Shown here piece after piece: positions 30,922-39,529 of a stretch of 64,000 nt of DNA. The notes beneath the pieces were generated by a model that saw only the letters and a list, made by a program, of their open reading frames with translations, did not search any database and was not told the origin of the DNA. Made by a program: the position numbers and the translations under genes. Each line of letters begins with the position of its first letter. Within the stretch, counting starts at the first letter, position 1. Source of the DNA: a virus; the IMG/VR virus record IMGVR_UViG_3300049460_000312, positions 1 through 64,000 of that record; one strand, written 5' to 3'.

Positions 30922-31146
30922 TTAGAAGGCCCAGGTCTTTTCCTCCGGAGCGCACAGGGTCGTGCCAAACACTACGTCGATCAGGGTGCAGAGCAAGCCG
31001 AACACCAGCAAGCCGCCAATGAAGATCACCACCGCCTGGAAAATCCAGCCGAGCAGTGTGCCGATACCCGCCGCGATGCTGGGGATAGCGATCAACACCA
31101 GTGCGCAAATGGCGATGACGAAGATGAAGCTTACGAAGCTGCTCAC
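30922..31146 (-). CDS. small two-span membrane protein (74 aa)
   Basis: GTG start at 31146 with AAGGAG eight bases upstream. Two long hydrophobic segments (SFIFVIAICALVLIAIPSIA; GTLLGWIFQAVVIFIGGLLV) connected by a short Gly loop. Its leader contains the competing hairpins at 31,176-31,231. First gene of a three-gene tiny-membrane-protein operon. Confidence 0.77.
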   Translation of the reverse strand: MSSFVSFIFVIAICALVLIAIPSIAAGIGTLLGWIFQAVVIFIGGLLVFGLLCTLIDVVFGTTLCAPEEKTWAF

Positions 31147-31489
31147 GTTGAAACTCCTTCCGTTGTGTTACCAAAGCCCGTAATGCTTAGGACCCTGCAG
31201 GATATCCTAAGCAATACGGGCGACCCGTATTGTCATCGCTCGATAGGCTTGTCCTATAACGAGAGGTTTGCACATGTTACGTCCGCCGTCGTGTGCTACG
31301 GCCATAGCGTTTTGGTCAGTCTGGTGACTGTGTGATAGTTCTCTCAAACGCCGGAGCGTCAGTGGATCTTAAGTCCCGGGTGTCGTCTAGTGACACCTAA
31401 CTAGGGGATATTCGTAAAGCAGGTTCTCCTTTGCTTCTAGCGTTCGTTGCAAGGGAAGTGACTTATCGCCCCACTTCGTAGGCGTGCCG
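31147..31489 (-). other. 343-base gene-free stretch rich in stem-loops
   Basis: No credible ORF on either strand. On the minus strand it is both the 3' region of the 143-aa gene and the leader of the 74-aa gene. It contains GCCCGTA...GCTTAGGA/TCCTAAGC...TACGGGC, the competing stem AATACGGG/CCCGTATT, ATAGG/CCTAT and GTGTC/GACAC. No T-run or TTTATGC terminator could be placed. Best read as a structured leader or noncoding RNA. Confidence 0.55.
31176..31231 (-). promoter_or_regulatory. mutually exclusive hairpins (possible attenuator)
   Basis: TACGGGC (31,215-31,221) can pair with GCCCGTA (31,176-31,182), extending a GCTTAGGA/TCCTAAGC stem to about 15 bp, or with CCCGTATT (31,224-31,231) in a tight 8-bp hairpin. 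Only one can form at a time. It lies 30-85 bases ahead of the 74-aa gene's start. Confidence 0.45.
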
Positions 31490-31921
31490 TTAGGCTGCGG
31501 CTGCAGCGGCGCCGAAGTCGGTCGCTTCAGCAGTCTTGGAGAAGCCTTCGATGAACTTCGCCTTCATACGACGCACCGTCAGGTTGCCAACGATGTCACC
31601 GATGTTCCAACCCACCGCCATCGCACCGATGTGACCGACGATGATCACGATGTAGTGCAGGGCCAGCGCCAGGCCCTCACCCAGACCGAGAGCGGCCAGA
31701 TAGGCGATGCCGAAGTGCATGCCGAGAGCGATTGCCGTGATCGCTGCGATGAACACCAGCGTCCAGAAAGCGATGCGCAGCCAGTAGGCCCAGAACGTGA
31801 GCGGCTCATTCTTCTTCGCGGCGCGCGCTGCCTTCTTCGCGGCCTTTTCTGCTGCCTTCGCTGCGGCCTTGTCGTTGTTAGCCGATGCGTTTGCGTTGTT
31901 TGCGTTTGCGTTTGCGTTCAT
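31490..31921 (-). CDS. membrane protein with Asn/Ala repeat and Lys/Ala helix N-terminus (143 aa)
   Basis: ATG at 31921 with AGGAG upstream. The N-terminus is a low-complexity Asn/Ala run (MNANANANNANASANN) followed by a Lys/Ala helix (AAAKAAEKAAKKAARAAKK), then about three hydrophobic spans (WLRIAFWTLVFIAAITAIAL, FGIAYLAALGLGEGLALAL, IVIIVGHIGAMAVGWNIG) and a C-terminal Ala run. The basic helix could bind nucleic acid or acidic lipids at the inner face. Its leader is nearly identical to that of the 116-aa gene. Confidence 0.8.
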   Translation of the reverse strand: MNANANANNANASANNDKAAAKAAEKAAKKAARAAKKNEPLTFWAYWLRIAFWTLVFIAAITAIALGMHFGIAYLAALGLGEGLALALHYIVIIVGHIGAMAVGWNIGDIVGNLTVRRMKAKFIEGFSKTAEATDFGAAAAAA

Positions 31922-31939
31922 GGTAAAACTCCTGATTTA
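31922..31939 (-). promoter_or_regulatory. ribosome-binding leader shared with 32,480-32,497
   Basis: TAAATCAGGAGTTTTACC directly before the ATG, identical over 18 bases to the leader of the 116-aa gene. A consensus AGGAG site. Confidence 0.7.
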
Positions 31940-32007
31940 GTGTTTGACTACAAAGGTTTGGAAAAGCCGAGATGGCGCCAGCTCATTGGCCGACGTCCTT
32001 ATTGCAC

Positions 32008-32116
32008 GCTGCGACAAAAACTAATTGCTTAGCTTCGGTCGCAGCTATGCTCTTATGCACACTCCCTACTTCGGAATGCACATAAGAGCAGCCTCTACAC
32101 CCGAAGGCGCAGAGGC
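32008..32116 (-). terminator. string of three perfect stem-loops (terminator region)
   Basis: Stems GCTGCGAC/GTCGCAGC (32,008-32,045), GCTCTTATG/CATAAGAGC (32,049-32,089) and GCCTCT/AGAGGC (32,091-32,116). On the minus strand the first one met after the 116-aa gene is followed by TGCTCTTATG, the usual tail; the other two follow in series. Confidence 0.6.
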
Positions 32117-32128
32117 AGTCGTGGTAGC

Positions 32129-32479
32129 TTAGCTACCGAGGCCCAGCATTGCCTTCGACTGGCGGATGCTTTCACGAATCATGCGCTTGGCTTGCCAGGT
32201 CTGGACGATCATGATCACGACGCTCGAGGCGATGCCTGCAACCACTGACCACACCAGGAACGAGCACAGGCCTTTCGGGCTGAGGAAGCCATCCAGCACC
32301 AACACTGCGACCCAGGCCAGATTGACCTTGAGGCGATGCTTGAAGATGAACTCTGCAAACTGATCGAACTTGTCGCGCTTCTTCGCAATCGTGCCAGCGA
32401 TCAGTCCGACGGTGACGCTCACAACCGTCAGCGTTACGAGGAAGAAGAACACTGCGTTGAATGTGGTGAGGTATGCCAT
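32129..32479 (-). CDS. membrane protein with three hydrophobic spans (116 aa)
   Basis: ATG at 32479 with AGGAG upstream. Spans: FFFLVTLTVVSVTVGLIAGTI, LAWVAVLVLDGFLS, FLVWSVVAGIASSVVIMIV; the loop between the first two is basic (AKKRDKF, KHRLKV) and so cytoplasmic. It has its own early-like promoter (32,540-32,548). Function unknown; it shares leader and general build with the 143-aa gene. Confidence 0.8.
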   Translation of the reverse strand: MAYLTTFNAVFFFLVTLTVVSVTVGLIAGTIAKKRDKFDQFAEFIFKHRLKVNLAWVAVLVLDGFLSPKGLCSFLVWSVVAGIASSVVIMIVQTWQAKRMIRESIRQSKAMLGLGS

Positions 32480-32497
32480 GGTAAAACTCCTGATTTA
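32480..32497 (-). promoter_or_regulatory. ribosome-binding leader shared with 31,922-31,939
   Basis: TAAATCAGGAGTTTTACC, second copy, directly upstream of the 116-aa gene. Confidence 0.7.
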
Positions 32498-32539
32498 AAG
32501 TTAGATTGTTGAGCCACTTGGTAGGTATAGCTCAGGTTG

Positions 32540-32548
32540 GTCATATGT
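32540..32548 (-). promoter_or_regulatory. early-promoter-like motif (ACATATGAC)
   Basis: One base from ACATATTAC; 61 bases upstream of the 116-aa gene, and 57 bases downstream of the terminator at 32,605-32,624. Confidence 0.55.
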
Positions 32549-32596
32549 GGTTGAAAATAAATAGATTTGAATTCTTTTGCTTAAAGGGATAATAGC

Positions 32597-32624
32597 GGCA
32601 TAAAGGGGTGCCTAAAGGCACCCC
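32597..32624 (-). terminator. terminator of the tail/baseplate-like operon
   Basis: Perfect 8-bp stem GGGGTGCC/GGCACCCC with TAAA loop, then TTTATGCCGC on the minus strand. Confidence 0.88.
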
Positions 32625-32636
32625 TCGTATGACCGT

Positions 32637-34004
32637 TTAAGCATCGGCTGCTTGATTGGCTTCATTGGCTGCAAAGAGTCGGATTGCCATATTCCGGTTA
32701 TACCGACCGGTAACAACCCCCGTCCCTTCCCAGCCCGTACCAATCTGGGTCGCTACCACCACAGCACTCACCTGACTCACCACCCCGTCGGAAAAGTAAG
32801 TGATGCGGGTTTGCATCCCCGGCCGGATTAACGACGGATCGCAGTTCTCCCACACCAGGTTGATATACACTCCTTCCTTGGCGGCCAAGCGGGACGCCTG
32901 GTACATGGTGTTGGCTGAGATCCGCTCCGGTGCGACTTGGACGTTGTTCAGTCCGCTTTTCAAGGGTGAAGAGATAAACTCGTTATTGAGTTTACCGCGC
33001 GACACCAGTGCCTTGTTGCCCGCCACCTGCACGCCCTGCTCAAAGAGCTTGCTCGCGTCCGCCACGCGAATACCGTTACCGGTAGTGCGTTTGTTCAGAT
33101 CGCTCTTATCATCGAAATGCAGTCCACCCGTGCAGACAATCGTCACCACCGAGCCTTCGACGATAAAGGTGTTATCCACCTGTGGCATCTTGTTCTCGGG
33201 CACAATCAGAATCATCAGCTGACGGGTCGCTTCCGCAAAACGCTGGTAGTTAAACGGCGGGAACACGTACCAGTAGTCGTCCTGGTAGTAGTAAGCAAAG
33301 CCCGCTGAATACACACCACCGCAGTGCTTGTGGATATAGCCCGGTGCATCAGCGGCCGTCACGCCATGCGGGATCACGATATGGTCGCGGATCACTGCAT
33401 CCACGGGGTCGACCATATCCACGCCGAGCGGCATGTAGGCGTCATCGATGTTCTGCGCGGCCTGCGAGGTCTGCAGCAGCAGGCTGCGAATCAGATCTCC
33501 TACGGCGGTCTTGCGATAGATACCACCGACACTGCGCATGGAAAACTGCTCCATGGGCTTGGAGAACAGCTGGAACTCCAGCACTTCGAAGTCCTGCACA
33601 TCCATCGTGAATTCGTCGAGGTAGTCGCGGGTGTTGGCTTCCATCGACGGATTATTAGCCTGCTTGAGCACCGCCCGAAAGCGCTGCTGTCCGTAGCTGT
33701 CGGAACTGACTTCTTCCGCACCATGTAGGTCGGTCGGTGAATCCGAGAGCGTGATCTCCAGCTCGTTGCGTGACGGGGCGATCTTGTAGGCAAACTGGCC
33801 CGAGGGCACCAGCACGATCAGCGAAACCTCATCCGTGTACTGCAGCATGTACTCACGCATGATGTCATGGTTAAGCACCCGCAGTACCTGGACGTCACCG
33901 AACGTGGTGTGAATGGTCGCGTCGATATAGTAGTTGGGCTGCCCCGTGCGGGCATCGATCACCCGGCGGACTTCATCGCCCAGGGGAGTCTCCATGAAGT
34001 CCAT
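32637..34004 (-). CDS. putative virion structural protein (455 aa)
   Basis: ATG at 34004, directly abutting the stop of the 226-aa gene. Long beta-rich protein without membrane segment, with recurrent strand-turn patterns (FGDVQVLRVLNHDIMREYML, GGVYSAGFAYYYQDDYWYVFPP, GMQTRITYFSDGVVSQVSAVVV). Length, composition and position as last of four co-directional genes (32.6-37.7 kb) fit a baseplate or tail component, the C-terminal part resembling a small beta-barrel as in tail hub proteins. I cannot name the phiKZ counterpart. Confidence 0.8.
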   Translation of the reverse strand: MDFMETPLGDEVRRVIDARTGQPNYYIDATIHTTFGDVQVLRVLNHDIMREYMLQYTDEVSLIVLVPSGQFAYKIAPSRNELEITLSDSPTDLHGAEEVSSDSYGQQRFRAVLKQANNPSMEANTRDYLDEFTMDVQDFEVLEFQLFSKPMEQFSMRSVGGIYRKTAVGDLIRSLLLQTSQAAQNIDDAYMPLGVDMVDPVDAVIRDHIVIPHGVTAADAPGYIHKHCGGVYSAGFAYYYQDDYWYVFPPFNYQRFAEATRQLMILIVPENKMPQVDNTFIVEGSVVTIVCTGGLHFDDKSDLNKRTTGNGIRVADASKLFEQGVQVAGNKALVSRGKLNNEFISSPLKSGLNNVQVAPERISANTMYQASRLAAKEGVYINLVWENCDPSLIRPGMQTRITYFSDGVVSQVSAVVVATQIGTGWEGTGVVTGRYNRNMAIRLFAANEANQAADA

Positions 34005-34685
34005 TTACTTCTTCCCCTTCTTGAAGAACGTGGCCATCGACGGACGCGGCGCGGCATCGTACTCGACGTTCTTGCCCGAGTAGTCGATAAAGTGCGCTTC
34101 CGCATCCGGATCGTACTTGGGCTGCACGATCTTGAGATCGATATTGCGCACCGCCAGCATGCCCTTGTCAGCCATCTCACGGCGACGGTCATCGACCTTC
34201 GACATGGCAGCCAGCATTGCCCGGCGACCAATCGCGGTCGAGTTCGAGAGCTTGAAGTGCTTGGTAATGAAGTTGCTGTCGTACGCGAACTTGGCGTGTT
34301 CGTAGACGATGTTGGCAAACTGATCGAGCATCAGCAGATCGTCATACGGGGGATTGCGCGGGTGATACGCGTTCTGGATATGATCCTTCCACGCATACAG
34401 GTGCGCCATGATCGCTTCGTAGATCTTGGGTGCGTCATCGCGCTTGAGGAGCGAGATATTGGCGCCCGCACTCCACAGCTCCGCCATCCGGTGGATCGGC
34501 AACGATAACAGACGCGGCTCCCACTGCATCGCGTGATCGTGGTGGATGTCGCCCGAAGTTGGCAGGCCGTCTTCCATCAGCTGGTCAATTGAGAGCGTCT
34601 GGATATACGGAATGCGACAGGGGTAGCGCACATACCACAGAGCGTAGCGGGTATCGCGATTTTCGGGCCTGATATACTGCGCCAT
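34005..34685 (-). CDS. putative virion structural protein (226 aa)
   Basis: ATG at 34685 (MAQYIRPENRDTRYALWYVR) with GGAG upstream; a TTG 15 bases earlier is less likely. Helical, Tyr/His-rich, with a basic C-terminal end (ATFFKKGKK). Part of the structural operon between the 457-aa and 455-aa genes. Exact role unknown. Confidence 0.8.
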   Translation of the reverse strand: MAQYIRPENRDTRYALWYVRYPCRIPYIQTLSIDQLMEDGLPTSGDIHHDHAMQWEPRLLSLPIHRMAELWSAGANISLLKRDDAPKIYEAIMAHLYAWKDHIQNAYHPRNPPYDDLLMLDQFANIVYEHAKFAYDSNFITKHFKLSNSTAIGRRAMLAAMSKVDDRRREMADKGMLAVRNIDLKIVQPKYDPDAEAHFIDYSGKNVEYDAAPRPSMATFFKKGKK

Positions 34686-34703
34686 GAAAGTATTCTCCAA
34701 TTC

Positions 34704-34738
34704 AAAAAAAGTGCGAGGAGTGGGTAGCGACCCCGCAC
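34704..34738 (-). terminator. terminator with T-run after the 457-aa gene
   Basis: Outer stem GTGCG/CGCAC (34,711-34,738) with inner GGGT/ACCC, followed on the minus strand by TTTTTTT; one of the few classic T-run terminators in the window. Confidence 0.75.
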
Positions 34739-34748
34739 CCCTCTGACA

Positions 34749-36122
34749 TCAGATAGCGCGAATTACTGACTTGATGAGAATCAGCAATACGGGGATAAAG
34801 TAAAACGAGTTGACGTTATCCCAGCGTACCGAGGCTTCCACCAGGGCACGCATCCGGTCGTAGGCAATCTCCTTGCTGTCCAGATAATCCTGCACGGCGA
34901 GTTCCAGATCACTCTGCGCACTCTCGGTGGTGCGGTCGTTATCGTAGAAGGCCTTCGAGAAGACGTAGTAACCGTCCGTGAAGGTATCCTTGATGCCGAC
35001 CTTGGTGGGATCGCCGTCTTCGGCCTGCTGGGCAGTGCTCATCAGGGAGGCCAGCGTCTTGCGAGGCGGCACCGTAGAGCGCACCGGCACGAATTCACCC
35101 GCAGCCTTGACGTTCTGCTCGAACTGGTTATCCACCCGCACCATCGGATCGTTCGGATAGATCACGTGCTCCACGCCCGAGTACCGAATCCCTTCCATCA
35201 TCGGCTCGTAGGTGAACGTACGGGCGCCGACGTAACCCACTGTCTGGAACGCATCGGCCAGCAAGGCCCGGTTACGCTCCATCAGCACCGTCCAGATGCT
35301 GTCGGACGCCATCACCTGATCGTCGTCACAGTTCAGCTGCCGCAGATTGGTGAGTTCCCGGGCATCCCACGTGGTGAGGTGCTGGAACACCGCACGCACC
35401 AGGAAGGCATCGTACGTGACGTTAGGCTGGTCGGGCAGAATCAGCGTGGCGTATTCGCGGCTGTAGTACCGCTTGAAATACTGGGTGACGAGTGTGCCAT
35501 ACTGACGGCGCAGGAACTGCAGGTTCTCATAGTCATCGGACACGAGTACCGGGTTCTGGCCGTGCGCAATGAAGTCCTTCTCGAAGTACGTGGTCTGGAC
35601 CGTCTTGCGCTTCAGGTTGTCGAGCCACGCCGGCTCGCCAAAGTTCACCAGCGAGTAATCGATCGAGTGCACGGCTTCGCGGAATACCGAGAGCCGCTTC
35701 ACATCGGTGATCTGGAAGATCGCACGGCGACCATCCAGCAGGTCAGCCACGAACATGTCCCCCTTGTTGGGGATCACGAACGGATAGACCGTGGCGGTGC
35801 CCTGCTCAGCCATTTCGTTGGTTTCGTTGTCCTGGCTCGCCTGCAGAGCGGAAGTGACTTTCACCTCCATCGCATTGATCAGCTTGTACTGCTGATAGGC
35901 GGGGTCCAGACCCAGCTCCAGGCCCTTGGGTTGCGTATCGCGTCCCAGCACCTGACTATAGTAGTCAATGGTCCAGGACATGCCCTCGACGTGCGAGAGC
36001 AGGGTTTCCTTCGGATTGTACTTCAGGTCCACCGCGATATTCTTCGCGTCGGGCTTGGCAATCGTCAGGACCGGTTTGGGCGGCAGTTGCGGGACGTCCT
36101 TCCGCGGTTGAATAATAGGCAT
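34749..36122 (-). CDS. putative virion structural protein (457 aa)
   Basis: ATG at 36122 with GAGG upstream, three bases from the preceding stop. Soluble alpha/beta protein with a Pro-rich N-terminus (MPIIQPRKDVPQLPPKPVL) and a short hydrophobic C-terminus (FYFIPVLLILIKSVI) that may insert into a neighbour or membrane. In one unit with the 529-aa gene. Tail or baseplate component by context; family not recognised. Confidence 0.8.
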   Translation of the reverse strand: MPIIQPRKDVPQLPPKPVLTIAKPDAKNIAVDLKYNPKETLLSHVEGMSWTIDYYSQVLGRDTQPKGLELGLDPAYQQYKLINAMEVKVTSALQASQDNETNEMAEQGTATVYPFVIPNKGDMFVADLLDGRRAIFQITDVKRLSVFREAVHSIDYSLVNFGEPAWLDNLKRKTVQTTYFEKDFIAHGQNPVLVSDDYENLQFLRRQYGTLVTQYFKRYYSREYATLILPDQPNVTYDAFLVRAVFQHLTTWDARELTNLRQLNCDDDQVMASDSIWTVLMERNRALLADAFQTVGYVGARTFTYEPMMEGIRYSGVEHVIYPNDPMVRVDNQFEQNVKAAGEFVPVRSTVPPRKTLASLMSTAQQAEDGDPTKVGIKDTFTDGYYVFSKAFYDNDRTTESAQSDLELAVQDYLDSKEIAYDRMRALVEASVRWDNVNSFYFIPVLLILIKSVIRAI

Positions 36123-36124
36123 AG

Positions 36125-37714
36125 TTAGACCTCGGCTACATTGACCCGATTGCGGTCATACGTTTCGATAAAGAAGATCATGACCGTATTCCACTGAATG
36201 GATGTGTGGTCCGACAGGTGACCGGTGTTGGTGGTCTGGGTGCACTGGCGGATGCGCGTGAAGAACTTCTCGCCTTCCGCGCGAGTGATATAGTTCGTGT
36301 TGCCCAGCGTCTGCGGCAGCTTCTTGTACTTGACCAGGTCCGGACAGAGCGCCGCACCAATCAGCGTGAGGCCATTGGCGTCATCGCGCGAGGAGTCCCG
36401 CGCCCGGGGCGTCAGATACGACGGGTCCATCACAATCGACAAACGCACGTAGTAGGTCCGACGCAGATCCGGCTCGAAGTCCAGAATCACGTTGAGGTCC
36501 GCATCGACGTGGAACAACGAGTGGTGCAACGGCATATGGTTGTCATACACCGTGACGTTCACGAATGACTCACAATACTTGTTGAGCCACTGATACTCGT
36601 GCTTCAGGAAGGCGATGAATTCGGGACGGAACTCCCACTTCTCATCGATCTCATTGAAGTTCATGATCGTGCGGTTATTGGTGCCGTCCGGATTGACTGC
36701 GACCCCCACCAGCGCCGAGAGCACCTGCAACGTCGCCTTGGGCACTGAGCGCGGATAGAACTCATGAAACTCCGGCAGGCGGATACCGCTACGGATGGTG
36801 GGCTTGGCAAGCCGATCCACTTCAAACGCACCCAGTGCTGTCAACGACCGGGGACTGCGGGACTCGAAGGTCTGGAAGTCGTCCTTCGGCTGGTACATCA
36901 GGTACTTCTCGTCGATCAGCTGATTGTGAATCAGTACCGGATAGTCACCGGCGGTGGCAATCGGGCAGTCGAAGAAGATCTTGTACGAGAAGGCCTGTCG
37001 GAAGGCTTCACCATCGTTACCCTGCTTGCTGGGCTCGTCAGGCAGGTCCTGGAACTCCCACTGACCCGTCACCCGGCCCTGCTGCTCAGCGACCGCCCAG
37101 CGCTCCTCTGTGCCGATCTGGGTGGCAATCTTGGTGACGTTTTGCGTAAAGTGATCGGCCAGGTACTTGTCAAACGTATCCCCGTAACCCGCCTGGGTTT
37201 CACGCAGCGTCCAAATATGCTCCAGCAGCGGGAAAAACTCCTGCGGAATCGGGAAGTGGTAATTGATGATGTGGGTGCGAATGTCGCGGTTGGTCGACAC
37301 GCGGCTGCGGATCTCGTCGCGCCAGCGGCGCGCGTTGTTCGCATCGGTTGATCGGTATTCGAACTCCATGGTGAGCACCACCGGCGAATACACGGGCCGC
37401 AGATACACCATCAGGGATTCGTCGTAGAAGTATTCCGGGAATTCCATCTGGTGCACGGCCGTCGCGAGCAGCTTGTCGGTGAGGTGTTCCTCGCGCAGGT
37501 TGACTCGCCACATTGGTCGAGTGTTGACCTGGTTAAAGCCCTGCGACTCATCCATCGTGGAAGCCGGCTGGGCCACGACTTCGCTGTCGCCCGGAAACAG
37601 GATCGGCAATGCACCCAGTCCCGTCCATTCCTGCAGCTGGCGTGTGATGTCCAGCACCACCGGCCGGATGACGGAGTCCCGGATTCCGTCGTTGGTAAAG
37701 AGTACCTTAGGCAT
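36125..37714 (-). CDS. putative virion structural protein (529 aa)
   Basis: ATG at 37714 (MPKVLFTNDGIRDSVIRPVV). Large mixed alpha/beta protein with no catalytic motif; many aromatic residues and a regular strand content in the second half (FVNVTVYDNHMPLHHSLFHV, LNVILDFEPDLRRTYYVRL). First gene of the 37.7-32.6 kb structural operon. Virion role is inferred from size, context and composition. Confidence 0.8.
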   Translation of the reverse strand: MPKVLFTNDGIRDSVIRPVVLDITRQLQEWTGLGALPILFPGDSEVVAQPASTMDESQGFNQVNTRPMWRVNLREEHLTDKLLATAVHQMEFPEYFYDESLMVYLRPVYSPVVLTMEFEYRSTDANNARRWRDEIRSRVSTNRDIRTHIINYHFPIPQEFFPLLEHIWTLRETQAGYGDTFDKYLADHFTQNVTKIATQIGTEERWAVAEQQGRVTGQWEFQDLPDEPSKQGNDGEAFRQAFSYKIFFDCPIATAGDYPVLIHNQLIDEKYLMYQPKDDFQTFESRSPRSLTALGAFEVDRLAKPTIRSGIRLPEFHEFYPRSVPKATLQVLSALVGVAVNPDGTNNRTIMNFNEIDEKWEFRPEFIAFLKHEYQWLNKYCESFVNVTVYDNHMPLHHSLFHVDADLNVILDFEPDLRRTYYVRLSIVMDPSYLTPRARDSSRDDANGLTLIGAALCPDLVKYKKLPQTLGNTNYITRAEGEKFFTRIRQCTQTTNTGHLSDHTSIQWNTVMIFFIETYDRNRVNVAEV

Positions 37715-37781
37715 GGTTGACTCGTGAAATAAGAGAAATCGGTGTCCTTTTTGGACTCACAACAATTTGGCGACATAAGTA

Positions 37782-37841
37782 CCCCTCCCAGAACGCTCAA
37801 ACGGCTCTCTAAACCGTTTGTAGCGCTCGGGAGAGGGATTA
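37782..37841 (-). terminator. long nested terminator after the first inner-head-type gene
   Basis: Outer arms CCCTCCC/GGGAGAGGG, then GAACGCT/AGCGCTC, and a central AAACGG/CCGTTT hairpin (37,799-37,819). On the minus strand it is entered just after the stop codon and ends in TACTTATGTCG, again TTATG. Confidence 0.75.
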
Positions 37842-37849
37842 TGCCTGCA

Positions 37850-39529
37850 TCAGGACGAAGCGCGCTGAGCGGCTCTGAGAGCCTTCAGCGTGAGGCCGTA
37901 GCTTTCCATCGCGGGATTGCTAAACTCGGTGTTCTGCTTGGCCAGGAACTTGACCGAGACAATCCGGTCCTTCGGGTCTTCCAGGGCCGAGAGTTCAGCG
38001 AGCGAAGCCACCACCATCGCACAACGGATATACATCCAGGCCATGGCCAGATACGGTTGCTGGATCGTACCGGCGATCGACGAGGCCACCTTGAAGTACG
38101 CGCCAATAAAGCCCCAGAAGGCGGGATCAGCTTTTTCCTGGGCTTTCTTGTTCAGAATCTCCAGGGCCTTGCCGATGTCTTTACCGAACTTCTCGTTCTT
38201 CTTGGCGAGCGCACCCAAGATCTGCATGTCGTTGAGCAACTCCACCGTCTCGTCCAGCATTTTCAGCAGGTCGCGACAGTTAGGCACCGGCATCGACGTT
38301 TCCGTCGCTTTGGGCGCGCTCTTGTCAAACACCAGCGAGGCGCCATAGTGCTTGAGCGCTTCAATGATGCTGTCGGCTTTGTCTCCGCCGTTCTTCTTCG
38401 GGCTGTGGGCCACCAGATAACGGTTATCCAGCAACGGGGCGAGCGTGAGGAACTTGCGATCCGGATAGGCGTTCAGTGCATGCTGCGGCGTCTGACCAGG
38501 TTTGGGCACCAGAGCGGCGTCTTTCCAGGTGAACGCCCAACGCGACTCAATGCCATCGCGCATCTTCTCCAGATAACCCACGTCCGGCTCACCTGAGCTG
38601 TGCAACGACTGCAGCGCTTCGAGCAGATTCTCGGTCACAGGCACGCAGTAACCTTCCGAGGCGCCATACACCAGCCGCATCGCAGCATTCTGCACCGCCA
38701 TGGCTTCCTCGAACTCGCCGATCGAGTTGATCGACTTGCCACCCACCTGAAAGAAGCGCGCATACTCACCGTACTCAAACAGCTCCACGAGTGGGAAGTC
38801 ACGCTTTTCCAGCAGCGGACGAATCTTCAGCAAGCGCTCACGCAGCATCTGGGCCAGCCCCACGTAATGCTTGAGCGCCTTGGAGGTGGTCGTGAACGCT
38901 TCCGGCACCTGCTTGGACATGCCGAAGACAGCCTTACGGAACAAGCCGGCCGCCATCTCACCAAAGCCTTCCGTTGCGGCCTGCACCGCAAACATTTCCG
39001 GTTCGGTGGTGGGTAACGGCTGCACTTCAGCAAATCCACTGGATTCCCGATAGGTTTCCTGAGCGACCTTCTTCGGCACTACGATCCCGTGCACTTCCAC
39101 TGAACCAAACACGTTGGGACCCAGACGAGCCAGTGCTACCGGATCTTCACCCGGGGTCGCTGCTGCAACCGAAGCAGACAACGGCTTCACGGCCACAAAC
39201 TCCGCATCGCCATCCAGACGCAGATTGCCCTTGTTATCCACGTAGGCTTCTAGCGCCCGCTTATCAGCCACGGCATAGACCGCACCCTTGTGTTCGTGTT
39301 GCAAGGTCTTGAAGTCATCGACCATTTTCTGCTGGTGATCGGTCAGCTGGACTTTCTCGTCCGACACGACCGCGCCCGTGCTAGGGGCGCCGCCGGTGAG
39401 GGCTTCGAGTGAGCCCTGGATCTCGTGCAGGTGGTGGTAACGTTCCTCGACTTCGGTATCGAGGATTTCACCACGCATGACTTCCTGCATCAGATCGGGA
39501 TTACCACTTGCATCGGAGGTAGCGTACAT
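37850..39529 (-). CDS. inner-head-type protein, paralogue 1 (559 aa)
   Basis: ATG at 39529, sharing one base with the previous stop (TAATG). The acidic N-terminal ~184 residues end at a candidate protease site QAATE (183-187), followed at once by a basic/hydrophobic helix (EMAAGLFRKAVFGMSKQV). phiKZ-type prohead proteases cut after S/A/G-x-E, and the arrangement recurs in all eight paralogues listed here. After cleavage a mostly helical protein of about 372 residues would remain. Expected inside the capsid, in the inner body or co-injected with DNA. Confidence 0.78.
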   Translation of the reverse strand: MYATSDASGNPDLMQEVMRGEILDTEVEERYHHLHEIQGSLEALTGGAPSTGAVVSDEKVQLTDHQQKMVDDFKTLQHEHKGAVYAVADKRALEAYVDNKGNLRLDGDAEFVAVKPLSASVAAATPGEDPVALARLGPNVFGSVEVHGIVVPKKVAQETYRESSGFAEVQPLPTTEPEMFAVQAATEGFGEMAAGLFRKAVFGMSKQVPEAFTTTSKALKHYVGLAQMLRERLLKIRPLLEKRDFPLVELFEYGEYARFFQVGGKSINSIGEFEEAMAVQNAAMRLVYGASEGYCVPVTENLLEALQSLHSSGEPDVGYLEKMRDGIESRWAFTWKDAALVPKPGQTPQHALNAYPDRKFLTLAPLLDNRYLVAHSPKKNGGDKADSIIEALKHYGASLVFDKSAPKATETSMPVPNCRDLLKMLDETVELLNDMQILGALAKKNEKFGKDIGKALEILNKKAQEKADPAFWGFIGAYFKVASSIAGTIQQPYLAMAWMYIRCAMVVASLAELSALEDPKDRIVSVKFLAKQNTEFSNPAMESYGLTLKALRAAQRASS

